From Bryopsis sp. KO-2023 (lineage: Eukaryota > Chlorophyta > Ulvophyceae > Bryopsidales > Bryopsidaceae), in NCBI GenBank assembly GCA_030272585.1, contig BSYQ01000001.1, forward strand, positions 5,456,001 through 5,520,000: DNA of 64,000 nucleotides, read 5' to 3'. Below are positions 1 to 11,319 of this stretch, in pieces. Made by a program: the position numbers and the translations under genes. Every line of letters starts with the position of its first letter. The first letter of the stretch is position 1. The notes below the pieces were generated by a model. That model was not told where the DNA came from. It did not search any database and saw only the letters and a program-made list of their open reading frames with translations.

Positions 1-2476
1 TTCACTTCGATACCACCAACACGGCGATGAGTGGTCCTTTCGAAGGCGAGGGTTTCCTTTCTGTTGGGTCCAGTGAAGACAGGGTCGTTGGCAGGCACGC
101 TGATGGGAAGCTGCTCCGTGAACAGTTCGTTACTGACGGAAAACAGAGGCTGGACTCCGTCGGCGAAAGCACCCACAGGACTGATGCCCACGTCGTGGTC
201 GATAAATTGACCGAAGAAAACGAAAGCGTCCGTGAGTCTCAGCTTGTTGGAAGCATTGTCAGCAGTGGTCCCTGAACAATTCCAATACGCACTTCACTTT
301 GATTTCATCTTTTTCGGCTTGTATGTGGATTTGATTTGAATAGAAGACAAGAACATCACCCACCCACACAAAATTTTTAGCCCCTTTTTTCTTTCTAAAA
401 TGAGGAAGAGTGTGCAAACTTTCGGTTTCTGCTTCCGAAAGCAGAGATTAAACTGGATATATCCCAGCCCCCACCCCCTTCCTCTCGGAATGCGATATCT
501 CCATGCTCGCAAAAGCAACCCACCTTGAGTTGAGCAAATGTTACTGATCAATCGAGGACTGATATCTTGTGGACCAGATGGGGCTTTCACTCTGTCAGCA
601 AACGCAGGGTCATTTCTGGACATCCGACGAAGCGCGGTGTTGGCCGAACCCCACAGAGCATTCGGGTTGTTACAGATTCCAGCAATCTCCCGGTTGTTCG
701 TCCCTCCGCAGTCCCCGGCACCATACTCCATTTTGTAGTGCTCCACCATGGATTCCAGGAAGCCCTCCAGGAAGAACTTGACTTGGGAAACCACGTCCAG
801 TCTCGCAGGGGACACCCTGGTCAACAGGCCGACCTTGAGCTGAGCGTTACCAGCACCGCCTGCGATCTGGAAATAGATCTCCGAGCCCGAAATGTCGACG
901 AATGTGTTTCTGATGTTGAAAATCTGAAGGGAGTGACTGTCGATTTTGAAAATGTAGAACCTCCCACTCTGCACCAAGACAACCCCACAAAGCACAATAA
1001 GAAATGAACTGGGACGCCATCGACGCAACTTTGAATACAGAAACAATCAGGGCGGGGGAAAGTGTTGAAAACCCCCACGAAGCACTGATCATTGAGCATT
1101 ATGTTGGGAGTGCGTCCAAATCTAGCAACAGCCAGGACAACATGGTCGAACGCTGAGTATTACTAATAAGGTGTCCACGTTTTGAATTCGTTGGAGGAAA
1201 AAAAAAACTGGCCCTTTGATTATTTCGGAAATTGGCATTTGCTGGACTGAATTCAAACATCTCTGATTTCTTATCCAACAAGAATTCCGCATGGATCCGG
1301 ACTTACAGCGCTTTTCTCAATTGGTGCGAAGGCCATGTCTTTGGCACTGTTCAACAGCACTTGCAACTGGGTGCCCAGGGTGTTGACTTGGAAGGCCAAG
1401 TGCCTGAAAGCAACTTCAATGATCTTCCTGCAGTGCACATCCAAACGCGCATTCAAACATCGAAAAACGTTTTTTGAAATAATAAGTTTTGAGTGTAAAA
1501 CGAGCAATTACCAAATTGAGGTCAACTCGATGGGTTATTGAACAAAACATACTAACCATATTGCACCCAAAAAACATCGCCTTTCAGTTAGTAGAATTGT
1601 GAGAAACAGTTTGAACAGAAAAACGATGGAATCGAAATTAAATGTCAGGAATCGAGCCAAAAAAAAAAAGGTAAGGCAATTCGAAGTCTTTCTTTTTTGG
1701 GGGAAGACAGCCAACATTTTTTAAGTTCCTCCTTACTTTGGGTTGCCATTGAGCTGACCCCAGACAGTCCCAGCCGGAGTTTTCAAAACACCAGAGATTT
1801 GGGAATCCCAAACACCTCCTCCAGAAGGGCTAGGATTGGCAGCACCCGAGTCTGGAACGCTGCCTGGAATTCCTGTCGGAACTGGAGGAAGGGTCGGGAA
1901 GGTGGTCGGAGTTGTTGGAACGGGGCCTGGGTTTGGGGTGGGAGTGGGAGTGGGAGTAGGAGTTGGGATAGGAATTTGAGGGAATGGGTTTGGAAATGGA
2001 AAATTTGGAAGGCCACCCCCAGCTGGAGTGCCGCCTCCGAACACGTTCTGAAACCCTCCTGGAAAAAAAAGGAATAATCACCAACAATCAGTCGGGAAGC
2101 AACATTGTCTTAGAAAAGACAATGAATTCTCTGTTGCAGAATTCCTGCAAGATCAGGCAGCGAAGGAAGGAATATTCTGGAACGAATCTGGGGTCGATCG
2201 AGTCGATACTTGTTGGCGAAATTTGTAATCCAACCGAGACGCTCGCTCAAAATGTCTGTTCGATTGGAGTGCGTCTAGGGGAAAATGCCTGCATACGTGA
2301 TTGGGTTGTATAAATTGTGCTTCACTTGTGAAAACTACGATTTCACGATAGATCATTGGCGTTGGATGTTTGTGCGTCGACATACCGTTCTGCTGGAGAA
2401 GAGTTCTGCTGGGCTCCCCGCACACGGAGCTGAAAACAAGCGCCGCGCAGGCGACGAGCAAAGCTGTCGTTTTCAT
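1..2476 (-). CDS. Secreted animal-type haem peroxidase (peroxidasin/peroxinectin-like), 3' end outside window
   Basis: Exons read on the minus strand: 2476-2386, 2058-1737, 1427-1307, 968-524, 271-<1. All junctions are GT-AG and phases agree (1, 2, 0, 1). The protein starts with a signal peptide (MKTTALLVACAALVFSS), then a Pro/Gly/Thr-rich stalk with a run of PT repeats, then the animal haem peroxidase fold. The diagnostic stretch is FGQFIDHDVGISP, matching the family's WGQFLDHDI; it holds the distal His and the Asp that binds haem covalently. Upstream is the usual PR.ISN element. About 415 residues are visible; the proximal His lies beyond the window. Enzymes of this family use H2O2 to oxidise halides or phenols, usually outside the cell or in the secretory path, which agrees with the leader. 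The start at 2476 was chosen because it opens directly into the signal peptide. Substrate is unknown. Confidence 0.88.
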
Positions 2477-3807
2477 CTTACACAACCGAACCCTGCAAAC
2501 CGAACCAGAAAAAACAGATCGTTCAGAAAAGAACTCGAGAGGGCGACGCCGAGTGGTTATCAACGCGGCCATTTTCTTGAAAAACCAGGTCGTGATCGGC
2601 GAACGAACGAGACAAAGCAGAAAGCGTGGAGAAGGCGACTTTCTTGGTTTCTGCGTTGGACAATGGAATCTGGTGAAATCCTTTCCTGGCGGTGGCTGGA
2701 AGACGATACCTGATCAGTCCTGGCAGGCCTCACAGAAAAAAAACAAAACTGAGCTGCTACAGAGGTTCGACGATCAATTTTCCAGAAGTGTATTCCAGCG
2801 CTCTGCTGCTGTCGATTCTTTATGCGCTCTGGATCGTGGAGTGGCAGCAGGACAATTGCTGTAACACCGACCTGGTTACATCGCCAGCCAGATTGCAAGC
2901 CGAAGTCTTTTCAGCAACCAGGGAGGGGATGTACGGCTGTACATCCTATACTGGGAATTCCAGCGGAGTTCAGTGTCAAATCGCACCCAACTTGCTTGTT
3001 TCGCCTATTTTCTGCACTGCTGATAACATTGGGGGGAAGCCATTCCAGTGAAACACAAACGCTGAAAAGCGGGCGGCATCTATTGCACAAAGTACAACAA
3101 AAATGTAGTTCTCAGAATCACACTTGTTGGAAAATACGTACGAGGAGCAGCATGTAATTTCCCCCAGGAACTAAAATCAACAGTGGGGGTTGTAGTGTGT
3201 GGGTTTCATTTGATTGTGGCTCAAGAAACGGGAGTTCGTTTCTCCCCGCGAAAAAAAGAAAAAAAAAAAAAGATCGATGTGTGTGATTGGCGTCGCAACA
3301 ATCGTCTCATAAACGATCTTTGAAAGCAACTGGTTGGGGCTTTGCATTGTTTCATTTTCGCAATTTCCTCATGTGCTGTATTCGTCAAGTTAGAGATATT
3401 GTTTGGTAACACATGTGGAAATCCCTGAAAAAAAAAGAGAGCAACAGAACACCTAACGATTATTCACATAAAAGGAAGATCAACTCGACACTCACTGCTG
3501 GTAAATCGACACAACAAACAATTCAATCAGTTTCTCTACCTTGTACAGAACATACATACAACTTGCACCCCCTCTCCCCTCCCCCGCGCCAGGGAATTCG
3601 CAACTTGCCCTCCAAACACCACAAAAAAAACCCTCATCCCCCCTTCTTAAAAAAACCAAACCACTAAGTCCCACCCCTATCACTTCATTTTTCAATTTTC
3701 TTTTCTTCTCCCTGATTTTTTTTTTTTTCTACATGCACCTATATGTGGTTTTTTTTCCTGCTCTCGATTAATAAAACTGATTTTGGCTTCACTTCGATAA
3801 AACGCTG
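2477..3807. other. Intergenic spacer between peroxidase and guanylate-binding protein
   Basis: About 1.3 kb upstream of the peroxidase start and downstream of the GBP stop. It contains A- and T-rich runs (3245-3270, 3718-3730) and short open frames with no recognisable family or splice pattern. I see no gene here; it should hold the peroxidase promoter and the GBP 3' UTR. Confidence 0.6.
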
Positions 3808-6800
3808 CTAGTTTTTCTTAGCGATCTCTTCCATTCGTTCCTTTGCTGCTTTTACCCAGTGAGCTTTTTTGGTGTGTCGATTGCTGGCCAAATCCCACAC
3901 CACCCCCTCGCACCCCTTTTCGGTCAACCATCGCTTAATTTCGGTGATCGTCATGGATTGCACAGACTCGGGCGTAATTTGGCCATCCTCATTTTCGGCA
4001 TTTCCCTGAGTTCCTGCAATTTCAAATTCTGTCTTTCAAGAATTAAAAAAACAACAAAATTCTGTCTTTTTTTTGTGTGTGTGTGTGTGTGTGTGTGTTT
4101 TTTTTGTTTAATAGATTGAACGGAATTTCAACAGACCCTACGAGAACATATATAAAACCCCACAAAACCGACACTTAATAATCAAAAAAGGGAAAAAGAA
4201 AAAAAAAGAACTGAATGGCCAACAAACCTGAATGACTTTTCTCGCTTGCTCGTCGACGCTTACCCCCCACAGAACTCCTGTAGGCTTGCTCCGCTTCTTG
4301 TTCGAAACTGGATATCCCCCTTTTGAGCTCCTCGATTTGACGCTGGTTTGACGACTCCACCCTTTCTCTTCGCTCTTTTTCGTGCTGGAGGCTCAATCGC
4401 AATTCGCTTTCGACCGACCGTACCTGAATGGTGTTGAAATGGGCTTCCTCCAGTTCAGACCTCAGCTTAGAAATCTCAACGTTGGTTTGGTGCCTGTTAT
4501 CCTCCTGCGACATGCGAAAACAATTCTAATAAACAAATCTTCACGAATAACCAAGAAGGGGCACATACATTACTCTGCTGAATTAATTAATTAATTCTAA
4601 AAATTAATCTCTTTTCTGCAGATTTAAAAAAACCCACACAGGCAAATCGAGAAAGGTGTTCACCTCCCCTTGGAAAAGCAGCAGGAAAAGCCAATCTGCA
4701 ATACAGTGAATAAGCCACCAAAGATTTCAATTTCTTTTAAATTGTGGGAGAACAAAAAAACAAAAAAAACAAAAAACGTACCTGGGTAGCCTTGAGCCTT
4801 CGAATTTCATCGTTCGCTCTCAACAGCTCCAATTCTTTCTCTTGTTTATCCGCGTTCAGTTTGGCTCCCTCGCTCATCAAGCTGTTGCACCTGCCTTCTC
4901 CTTCTTTGCAGCTTCTTCTCAGCTTCATGACCTCAGAATGCAGGTCGTTTCTTTCCGCTTTCAACTCATCCAGACCTTCCGTTGCTTTTCGAGCATTCAT
5001 CGCCTCAGCTTCCACCTTTTCTCGGAAAGAGGCATTTTCTTTCGCCAAATTCTCCTTGTCTTCTTCAAGCCGTCTGCCAGGAAGGGTTAAGAAAAACAAG
5101 GAAAACTTTCAGCCGAGAAAAAATTGACTTCGGCAAGCATTGCAGTGGAAGTTCAGAATTTTTTTTGACATGGAGGTGAAAAACGGCTCCAGCATCCGAA
5201 ATCGCAAGAAGACCCCAACCTGATTCTTTCAGCAAATTCCTTCCGCAAAGCATCGCTTTCCAGCAGCAATGCCTGTTCTTTCTTCTTGTAAACATCGGCC
5301 TCATGTCTGGCTTCTTGCAGGGCGCTCTCTGCTTTCACCTTGACCTCCCTCAGCCCCTTTCCCTCCGAGCTCGCCTCAGAAAGCTGCCTTTGCAGATTCA
5401 CGAAATCCCTCTTGAAAGACGCGAGCTCCTTTCCGAGGGTCTCCCTTCTGGCTTTCTCTGTGGAGATTTTTTCGGTGGCCACCACGAGCTCGTGCCTTGC
5501 GTTTTGCACTTCCAGGGACATGGTGGTTTCCTTGCCCTTGACCTCTTCGAGCTCTTTTTGTGCGGAGGCCACTGCATCTTTTAGTTTCTTCTCATCCTAT
5601 TGGATAAAAAATTCAGAAGGAAAAAGGGAAAAGTCAGCACCTCCTCTCAAGGAAATTTTCAATATGCGCATATATTTTTCTATGGGATTTCTTGACACCA
5701 GAAGGAGGGGGGGGATTTTTTTCTAAATTTTTTCTAACATTTTTCTAAAGCAAAAATGTGGCCACTCCATAGCACCAGGAAAGTTTGTCGTATCTGTTTC
5801 TGGTGGATAATGTCAATTAACATTCAGCAACAGCAGATTCCACTTACCTTCCGGGTTCCTTCCAGCCATTCGATGAGGGCAGTGCCGTATACATCCCAAA
5901 GAAATTTGCACAGACTTCGCCATTTGGTAGGGCCAGAAGCAAAATCTTTGTACTCGTCGACAAAACTTTTCATTTGGTGATGGAGGCTGACGGGGGTCAC
6001 GCCTGCACGGATGGCCTGGAAAAGAAAAATTCGAAAAAAAAACCGCAGCAACCACACATCAGCAACCACTCTTGTTTTTCTAATGTCTTAAAAAAAAAAA
6101 AAAAAGAAAGAAGGAAAGGAAAGGAAAGGAAGGAAGGGGGAAAGAAGGCAAGATGCACTGATAGGGGAGGATTTCTTACCTTCTGTAGATCGGCATCTGC
6201 TCTGGACAAGAGAGACTCCACTTCAGCGGCCGCCTCTGCGATTCTTTTTTCTCTGAACTGCTTGTATCTGGCAGTGACAGCTTCTTCCAGCCGATTGGCG
6301 AACCTCTCTTGAATGGAATCATCTCCGATGGCAGCCTTGTGGAAAACTTTGAGAGCTTGAGACAAGGCACGCTGTAAATGCCAAACCCAAGAAAATCACT
6401 CACAGGAAAAAGCCAACAATATTGTGGTCAAAACATGCACCGACTGCAGGAGATGTTGCTATTTTGGGGAAAAAAATTGAAAGATTGGAAAGACTTCCAC
6501 AGAGTTTCTCGAACGTCATCGATTTAATGAAATGCCAACAAGAAACGATCTAACATCGTAAGGAGAAAAATTAAAATAAAAACAGCGGCTGGTGTATTTT
6601 TTCCATAGAGACTGTGAAAAATCACCTCATGCTCCTTGTCCATTTCTTTTTCATCTGAAGACACTTTCTGAGAAAAGGTCGCATGGTAATGAGCCTCCGC
6701 TGCATCCGCTGCTCGCAGGCATTCGGATTCAGCCACACTCTGCATGAACATAATATTCAATATTCTGAATCATAATACACACCCTATTGTCTGGTTAAAA

Positions 6801-9357
6801 GCTTCCCTGAGTCAAAAAATCAACAGCAGCTGTTTTTCTTTTCCAGCAGAAACTTTCTGTGAATCGATTTGACCAAGGAAAAGTTGTTTTTTTTCACCTG
6901 CCAGGCAGTGGAAATTGCAGGGACGGCCCCCTCGTTGATAGCATGCACATATGCTTCTGCAAGGCCTGCCAATGCAGCACCAGAAACAACATGATTACCG
7001 ATCCGTTTAGGTTGTGCCTTGCGGAATATTCTCCTCGTCAGCTCCTCTACGCCCTGCACATTTCCCCAAACAGAAACAGAAAAAAAGAAAACACATGACT
7101 ACCCTGATGGAAAAATAGACCCTCAAGCTTTCCTCCTTTTCTACTTTTTACATTCATGTTTGGATGGGGTCATATCTTTCTTAGGATCCAAAACATGAAA
7201 GTAAAAGAAGGTTGCGAAGTTCGAAAAACCACAACAGCAAATTTTGTTATCACCACATTTGCTGATTCTGCGGTGGCCGAGTCAACATTCGATTCAACTT
7301 TTCAAATTCAAAAAGCATCAGCGGCAAGAAAATGTGCCCCAAAGCAACATGATGTATGGATGCATGGATTGAAATTAGCTACCTTGGTGAATTCGGGCCG
7401 CAGCTTTTTGGGATCCAATTTGCTCAACATTTTCAACTGGGCTTCATCGTTCACAGGTCTGACCAGCATTGCACAGTCACGATCTGGAAACAAGCTCTTG
7501 ATGGATTCTCGTATCTGGGCAAAACGAAGAAAGAAAACGAGAAATAGAATCATGACCTTGAAGCAAAGCCTCACTTTTAAGCAATCCCAAACAAACGAGG
7601 CACAAATTCAACCCGAGGGCAATCTGCAGGGGAAAAACGAAGAATTAAAGGAAACAGGTGATCCAAAAACAGGAAAAAATAATTGAGGGTGGTTGATGAG
7701 TAATGAAATCGGGAAGTCACCTGATTTTGGGCTTGGACGTCAGCTCTTGACCCCACAGCAGACCTGAGCGTGATTTCCAAATACTCCTTGGCATCGATCT
7801 ACACCAAGAATTGACAACCATGCACCCCACAAATTTTCTTCTTTTTTTCCTTATTTTAATGAAAAAATATTATTATTACTATTATTGCCTTCCAACAATA
7901 ATTTTTTGTCACCGATATCAGTTTTTTTATTCATCCAAACTGTATGTTGACTAAAGGGGAATAATTAATTTCTTTTATATTTGTGGTTATGACCATCGCT
8001 AAAATCTAAACCTCAGTTTGTGCATTTTTTTTTTAATTCCAAGTATTTCCCAAATTTGGCTTTTTAAACAACTTAAATATGCTAGTTTTATTGCTTTTTT
8101 TTTCCGCTGACCTTTCGTCCATCTTCCACCAGATCCAAGTAGAAGTCTCGAAGCAGCCACAGGAATGATGGGAAGAACTCTCCTAGGCTTCCCCCTTTCG
8201 ACAACATAAGCAATAAAGACCACTTCACACAAAAAGCAATAAAGTTTTTCTTTCCTCTTACATCTCTGGCATCTATTATTATTCTAATCCTTTAAAAAAA
8301 AGAAGGGAGTGACACCTGTCTCATTCAAATTCCGCTCTTCATAACAGATCCTAAAAAAAACAAACTAATGAAAAAGGAAAAAAAAAGATTTTAAAAATAT
8401 ATGCCTCATTTGGATACTGTATGAAATCGATGCGTGTGTGCAGGGGGGTATTTTTTTTTAATCTGTTGTTTTGAATTTACCTCCTTCAGCCACGGATCGA
8501 ATCTTTTTCGTCATTTCCGTAACAAGCGAAAGTTGATCCAACGCTGCCTCATCAATTCCCCCCATTTGGTTGTACACGAAAAGACTCGACAGCAACACTG
8601 CCAGAGAGAATATTTGAGTGCTGTATTGCCCAGTCTGTGCCAAAAACAAAGCGAAAGATTAAAAACCAACAAAAGATCAACCTCTCGAGAAAAAAATGCT
8701 TGTTTCCATTGAGATCCAATTTGGGGCTTCTGTTTGGCAGAAGAAAAATAAAAAGAAGAAAATGCAACGAACTGTCATTTACTGGCACCTGGTCATACGC
8801 ACTGATGCCTTCCGAATCCAGCAAGACCTGCAACATTAGCAACAAACCCCCCAAAAATCAAAATCGAAAACGGGCATCATCTTCTCAGAATTCCAGACGT
8901 AGCTTCTTCAAAACTGTTCCTTTTTCATTTCGTCAATAATTGGTTTAATTTTAATTTTTTTGAATCTTCTTCAAGCAATTATTATTGAGTTACACTAAAT
9001 AACTCAAAAACTATATATTCGTTTATAACTTGTCTATTCCTTTTTTCTGTTATTTTTTCTCCCAGGCTCCCTTCCCACCAGGTGATATTTCCTTCCGTCT
9101 GGCCCTGTCATAGGCACGGGTTCCGACCACAACCAAAGTCCTTTCGTGCAAGGCCTGTGGGTGGAAGCTACTTCGAATCCTCCCGACCGACCCAGCAACT
9201 GATTGAGGATGTAGCTTTTCCCCTGCCTGGCTCGACCGCATACCGATACGACGCCCACGGGGCCCGTTACTTTTCGGAGTGCATCGGCCGCCTGGTCTCC
9301 GACCTTAAATTTTCTGGTCGCAGGGTCATACTTGATCAACTCCAGGGGGGTTCCCAT
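3808..9357 (-). CDS. Plant-type guanylate-binding protein (GBP-like large GTPase)
   Basis: Fourteen exons, minus strand: 9357-9079, 8827-8789, 8634-8481, 8182-8112, 7798-7721, 7514-7383, 7053-6898, 6739-6626, 6371-6180, 6015-5848, 5596-5220, 5073-4782, 4504-4264, 4013-3808. All phases join, giving 832 residues. The N-terminal GTPase domain has the P-loop GRARQGKS (residues 41-48), the signature ILNQLLGRSGGFEVASTHRP, the DSEG switch II and the LVRPVNDE segment typical of plant GBP-like proteins. A helical middle follows, then a long charged coiled coil (about residues 450-760) and a short SAP-like helical C-terminus (TITEIKRWLTEKG). Plant GBPLs act at membranes or as condensates in immunity; the role here is not known. 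The ATG at 9357 is the first in frame after a stop; an upstream leader exon cannot be excluded. Confidence 0.92.
4075..4098. repeat. (TG)n microsatellite in a GBP intron
   Basis: Twelve TG units flanked by T runs, inside the last GBP intron (4263-4014). Confidence 0.9.
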
Positions 9358-10202
9358 CGACGACAGGAAGCTGTTCAATGGGGAGCCGTTCGACGGGAGG
9401 GAAGCGAGTTGTTGGTGTGGGTTTGTGCTTGAATAAGCAGCTGGCGAACGGGGTGGTGGCCTCGTGTGGAGAGTTGCAAGGTCCAGAGCGAATCCGACAG
9501 AAACTGCCCGTCATATCTTGCTGGTGCGATGAAGTTAGCTACCCCCATGTCTGACGAGGAGTGGTTGGATGTGAAAGGTTTAAATGTGAGCATTTGAGGG
9601 ATAAAGGGCTTTTGATTTTCCTTGTAAAGCTCACTCCCACCCATTCACTAGATTCCTGACAAACGAATATTTAGCATATTTTGGATGTTGCGAAATCTTT
9701 TAAGAAGCTGAAAAAAAAATAAAAAATAATCATACAAGCCCCCAAGTACTTCCACAATTTGTGCAACATCCAATCGCCACGTATTATGTCACAGTACTCC
9801 ATCCCACCACCAAAGGGGGCTGAAGTGGTTTGTTTTGATCGGGGCTGGTTACATGATGGATGGACACGTCGATTTCGTGATTATTTTTTGGAAAAAAAAT
9901 AGATGTCAAAATCTTTTGCTCCCTGCAACGAGGAAGTGAGATAAGAAACCCCAGATGGGGTCATTTGGATTTGAACCCTAAAACACGACTTTGGGAGAAG
10001 CGAAAACAAACTACCTGTTGAACTTTGAATTTTGACGCCTCGACGTTACAACCATCTCGTCAACAACTCTGCTACTATGCACTATAGATGAAATCATGAA
10101 TTCCTCTCAAAAGTTAACCAACCAAGCCTTCTCCAGCTGCATTATCCCCCCCAAGAAAAAAGAAAAAGAAAGAAAGAGAAAGGAAAGAAAGAATTTAACG
10201 CT
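9358..10202. other. Spacer between GBP and NOC2
   Basis: About 845 bp between the GBP start and the NOC2 stop, both on the minus strand. The 300 bp next to GBP stays partly open in several frames and could hold a leader exon, but no ATG-led exon with a matching phase was found. The rest is AT-rich with no gene visible. Confidence 0.5.
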
Positions 10203-11288
10203 TTAATCCTCAACCTTTCTCTTTTTCTTCTTGTTGGCTTTACCCTGCGTCCGCTTCTTTCGGTCTTCACCGCCAACCTCCCGATCATCACTCTTTTTGG
10301 TTTTCTTCTTCTTCTCCCTCTTCCCCTCCACCCCATCATCCCCTGTCCCTTTCACTTTCCCACTCTTCTTCTTCTTCTTTTTTTCCTTTTTTTCAACCCC
10401 ATTTTCCTGAGCGGGCTCCTCCATACCTTCCTTCTCCTCTTCATCCGAAAGCACAAACTCTCCCACCACATCAGCTTCATCCTCTCCGTCCGAAACATCA
10501 GCCTCGCCTGGAATCTGTGGCAGAGCAAATGACAATTTGCCATCCTCATCCTCTTGATCCCCATGATCAATACCCGATGATCCCAATCCCTTTTGAACAG
10601 CTTTTCTGACATTTTCGCCATCATCCAACTCTTCTTCGCCACTGTCAGGGCCGGAGCCATCATTCTCATCATCGCCCCCTTCGCTGTCCTCCTCCCCTTC
10701 TTCCATTTTCCAGTCAGTCTCGGTTCGCATGTCTTGCCTCGTTTTGTGTTGTTTCTCGAGATCCGACGCCACCACCATCAGGGGTGTCTGCAAAAAAAAT
10801 GTTCAAAAGAAGATGAGGACCCAGCCCGAAAAAATGGCCGTGTCAAGACATGCAGCTAGCATAAAAAATTAGATCATCGAGACGGAACACTGGGGGAGTC
10901 TCTTCTTGGTGCCAGTGGCTTTCTTGGAAATCAAAACTTTTGCATCAATGATGGTGGTGAGGAGGGGGCATTGGAATCAGGGTAAGGAAACAACACTCGC
11001 ATTTTAACCATACCTGGCCGGCACTTTGCCCGTCCTTTTCAAAGGCGTCGATTTTTTGTAAATCCTTAGGACTGAAATCGACGACATCCCGCCTTCGCTG
11101 TATGTTTTCTGCACTCTGCTCAGCAGCGACAATCACCTGGAATTTTGATGACAAAAACTACCATAAGCCACCCCAACACACACACTCATTTGAACTAAAC
11201 AGTAATCAGCGGTTTTGGTACACCGACTAAACAGTTGTGGTGATCGTAATTCAACCCCTCAGCTTCAAAAATATTGCACCTTCTTTTT

Positions 11289-11319
<31 letters not shown>

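Noticed and set aside
567-1007. 146-codon plus-strand open frame
   Set aside because: Complement of the peroxidase exon 968-524.
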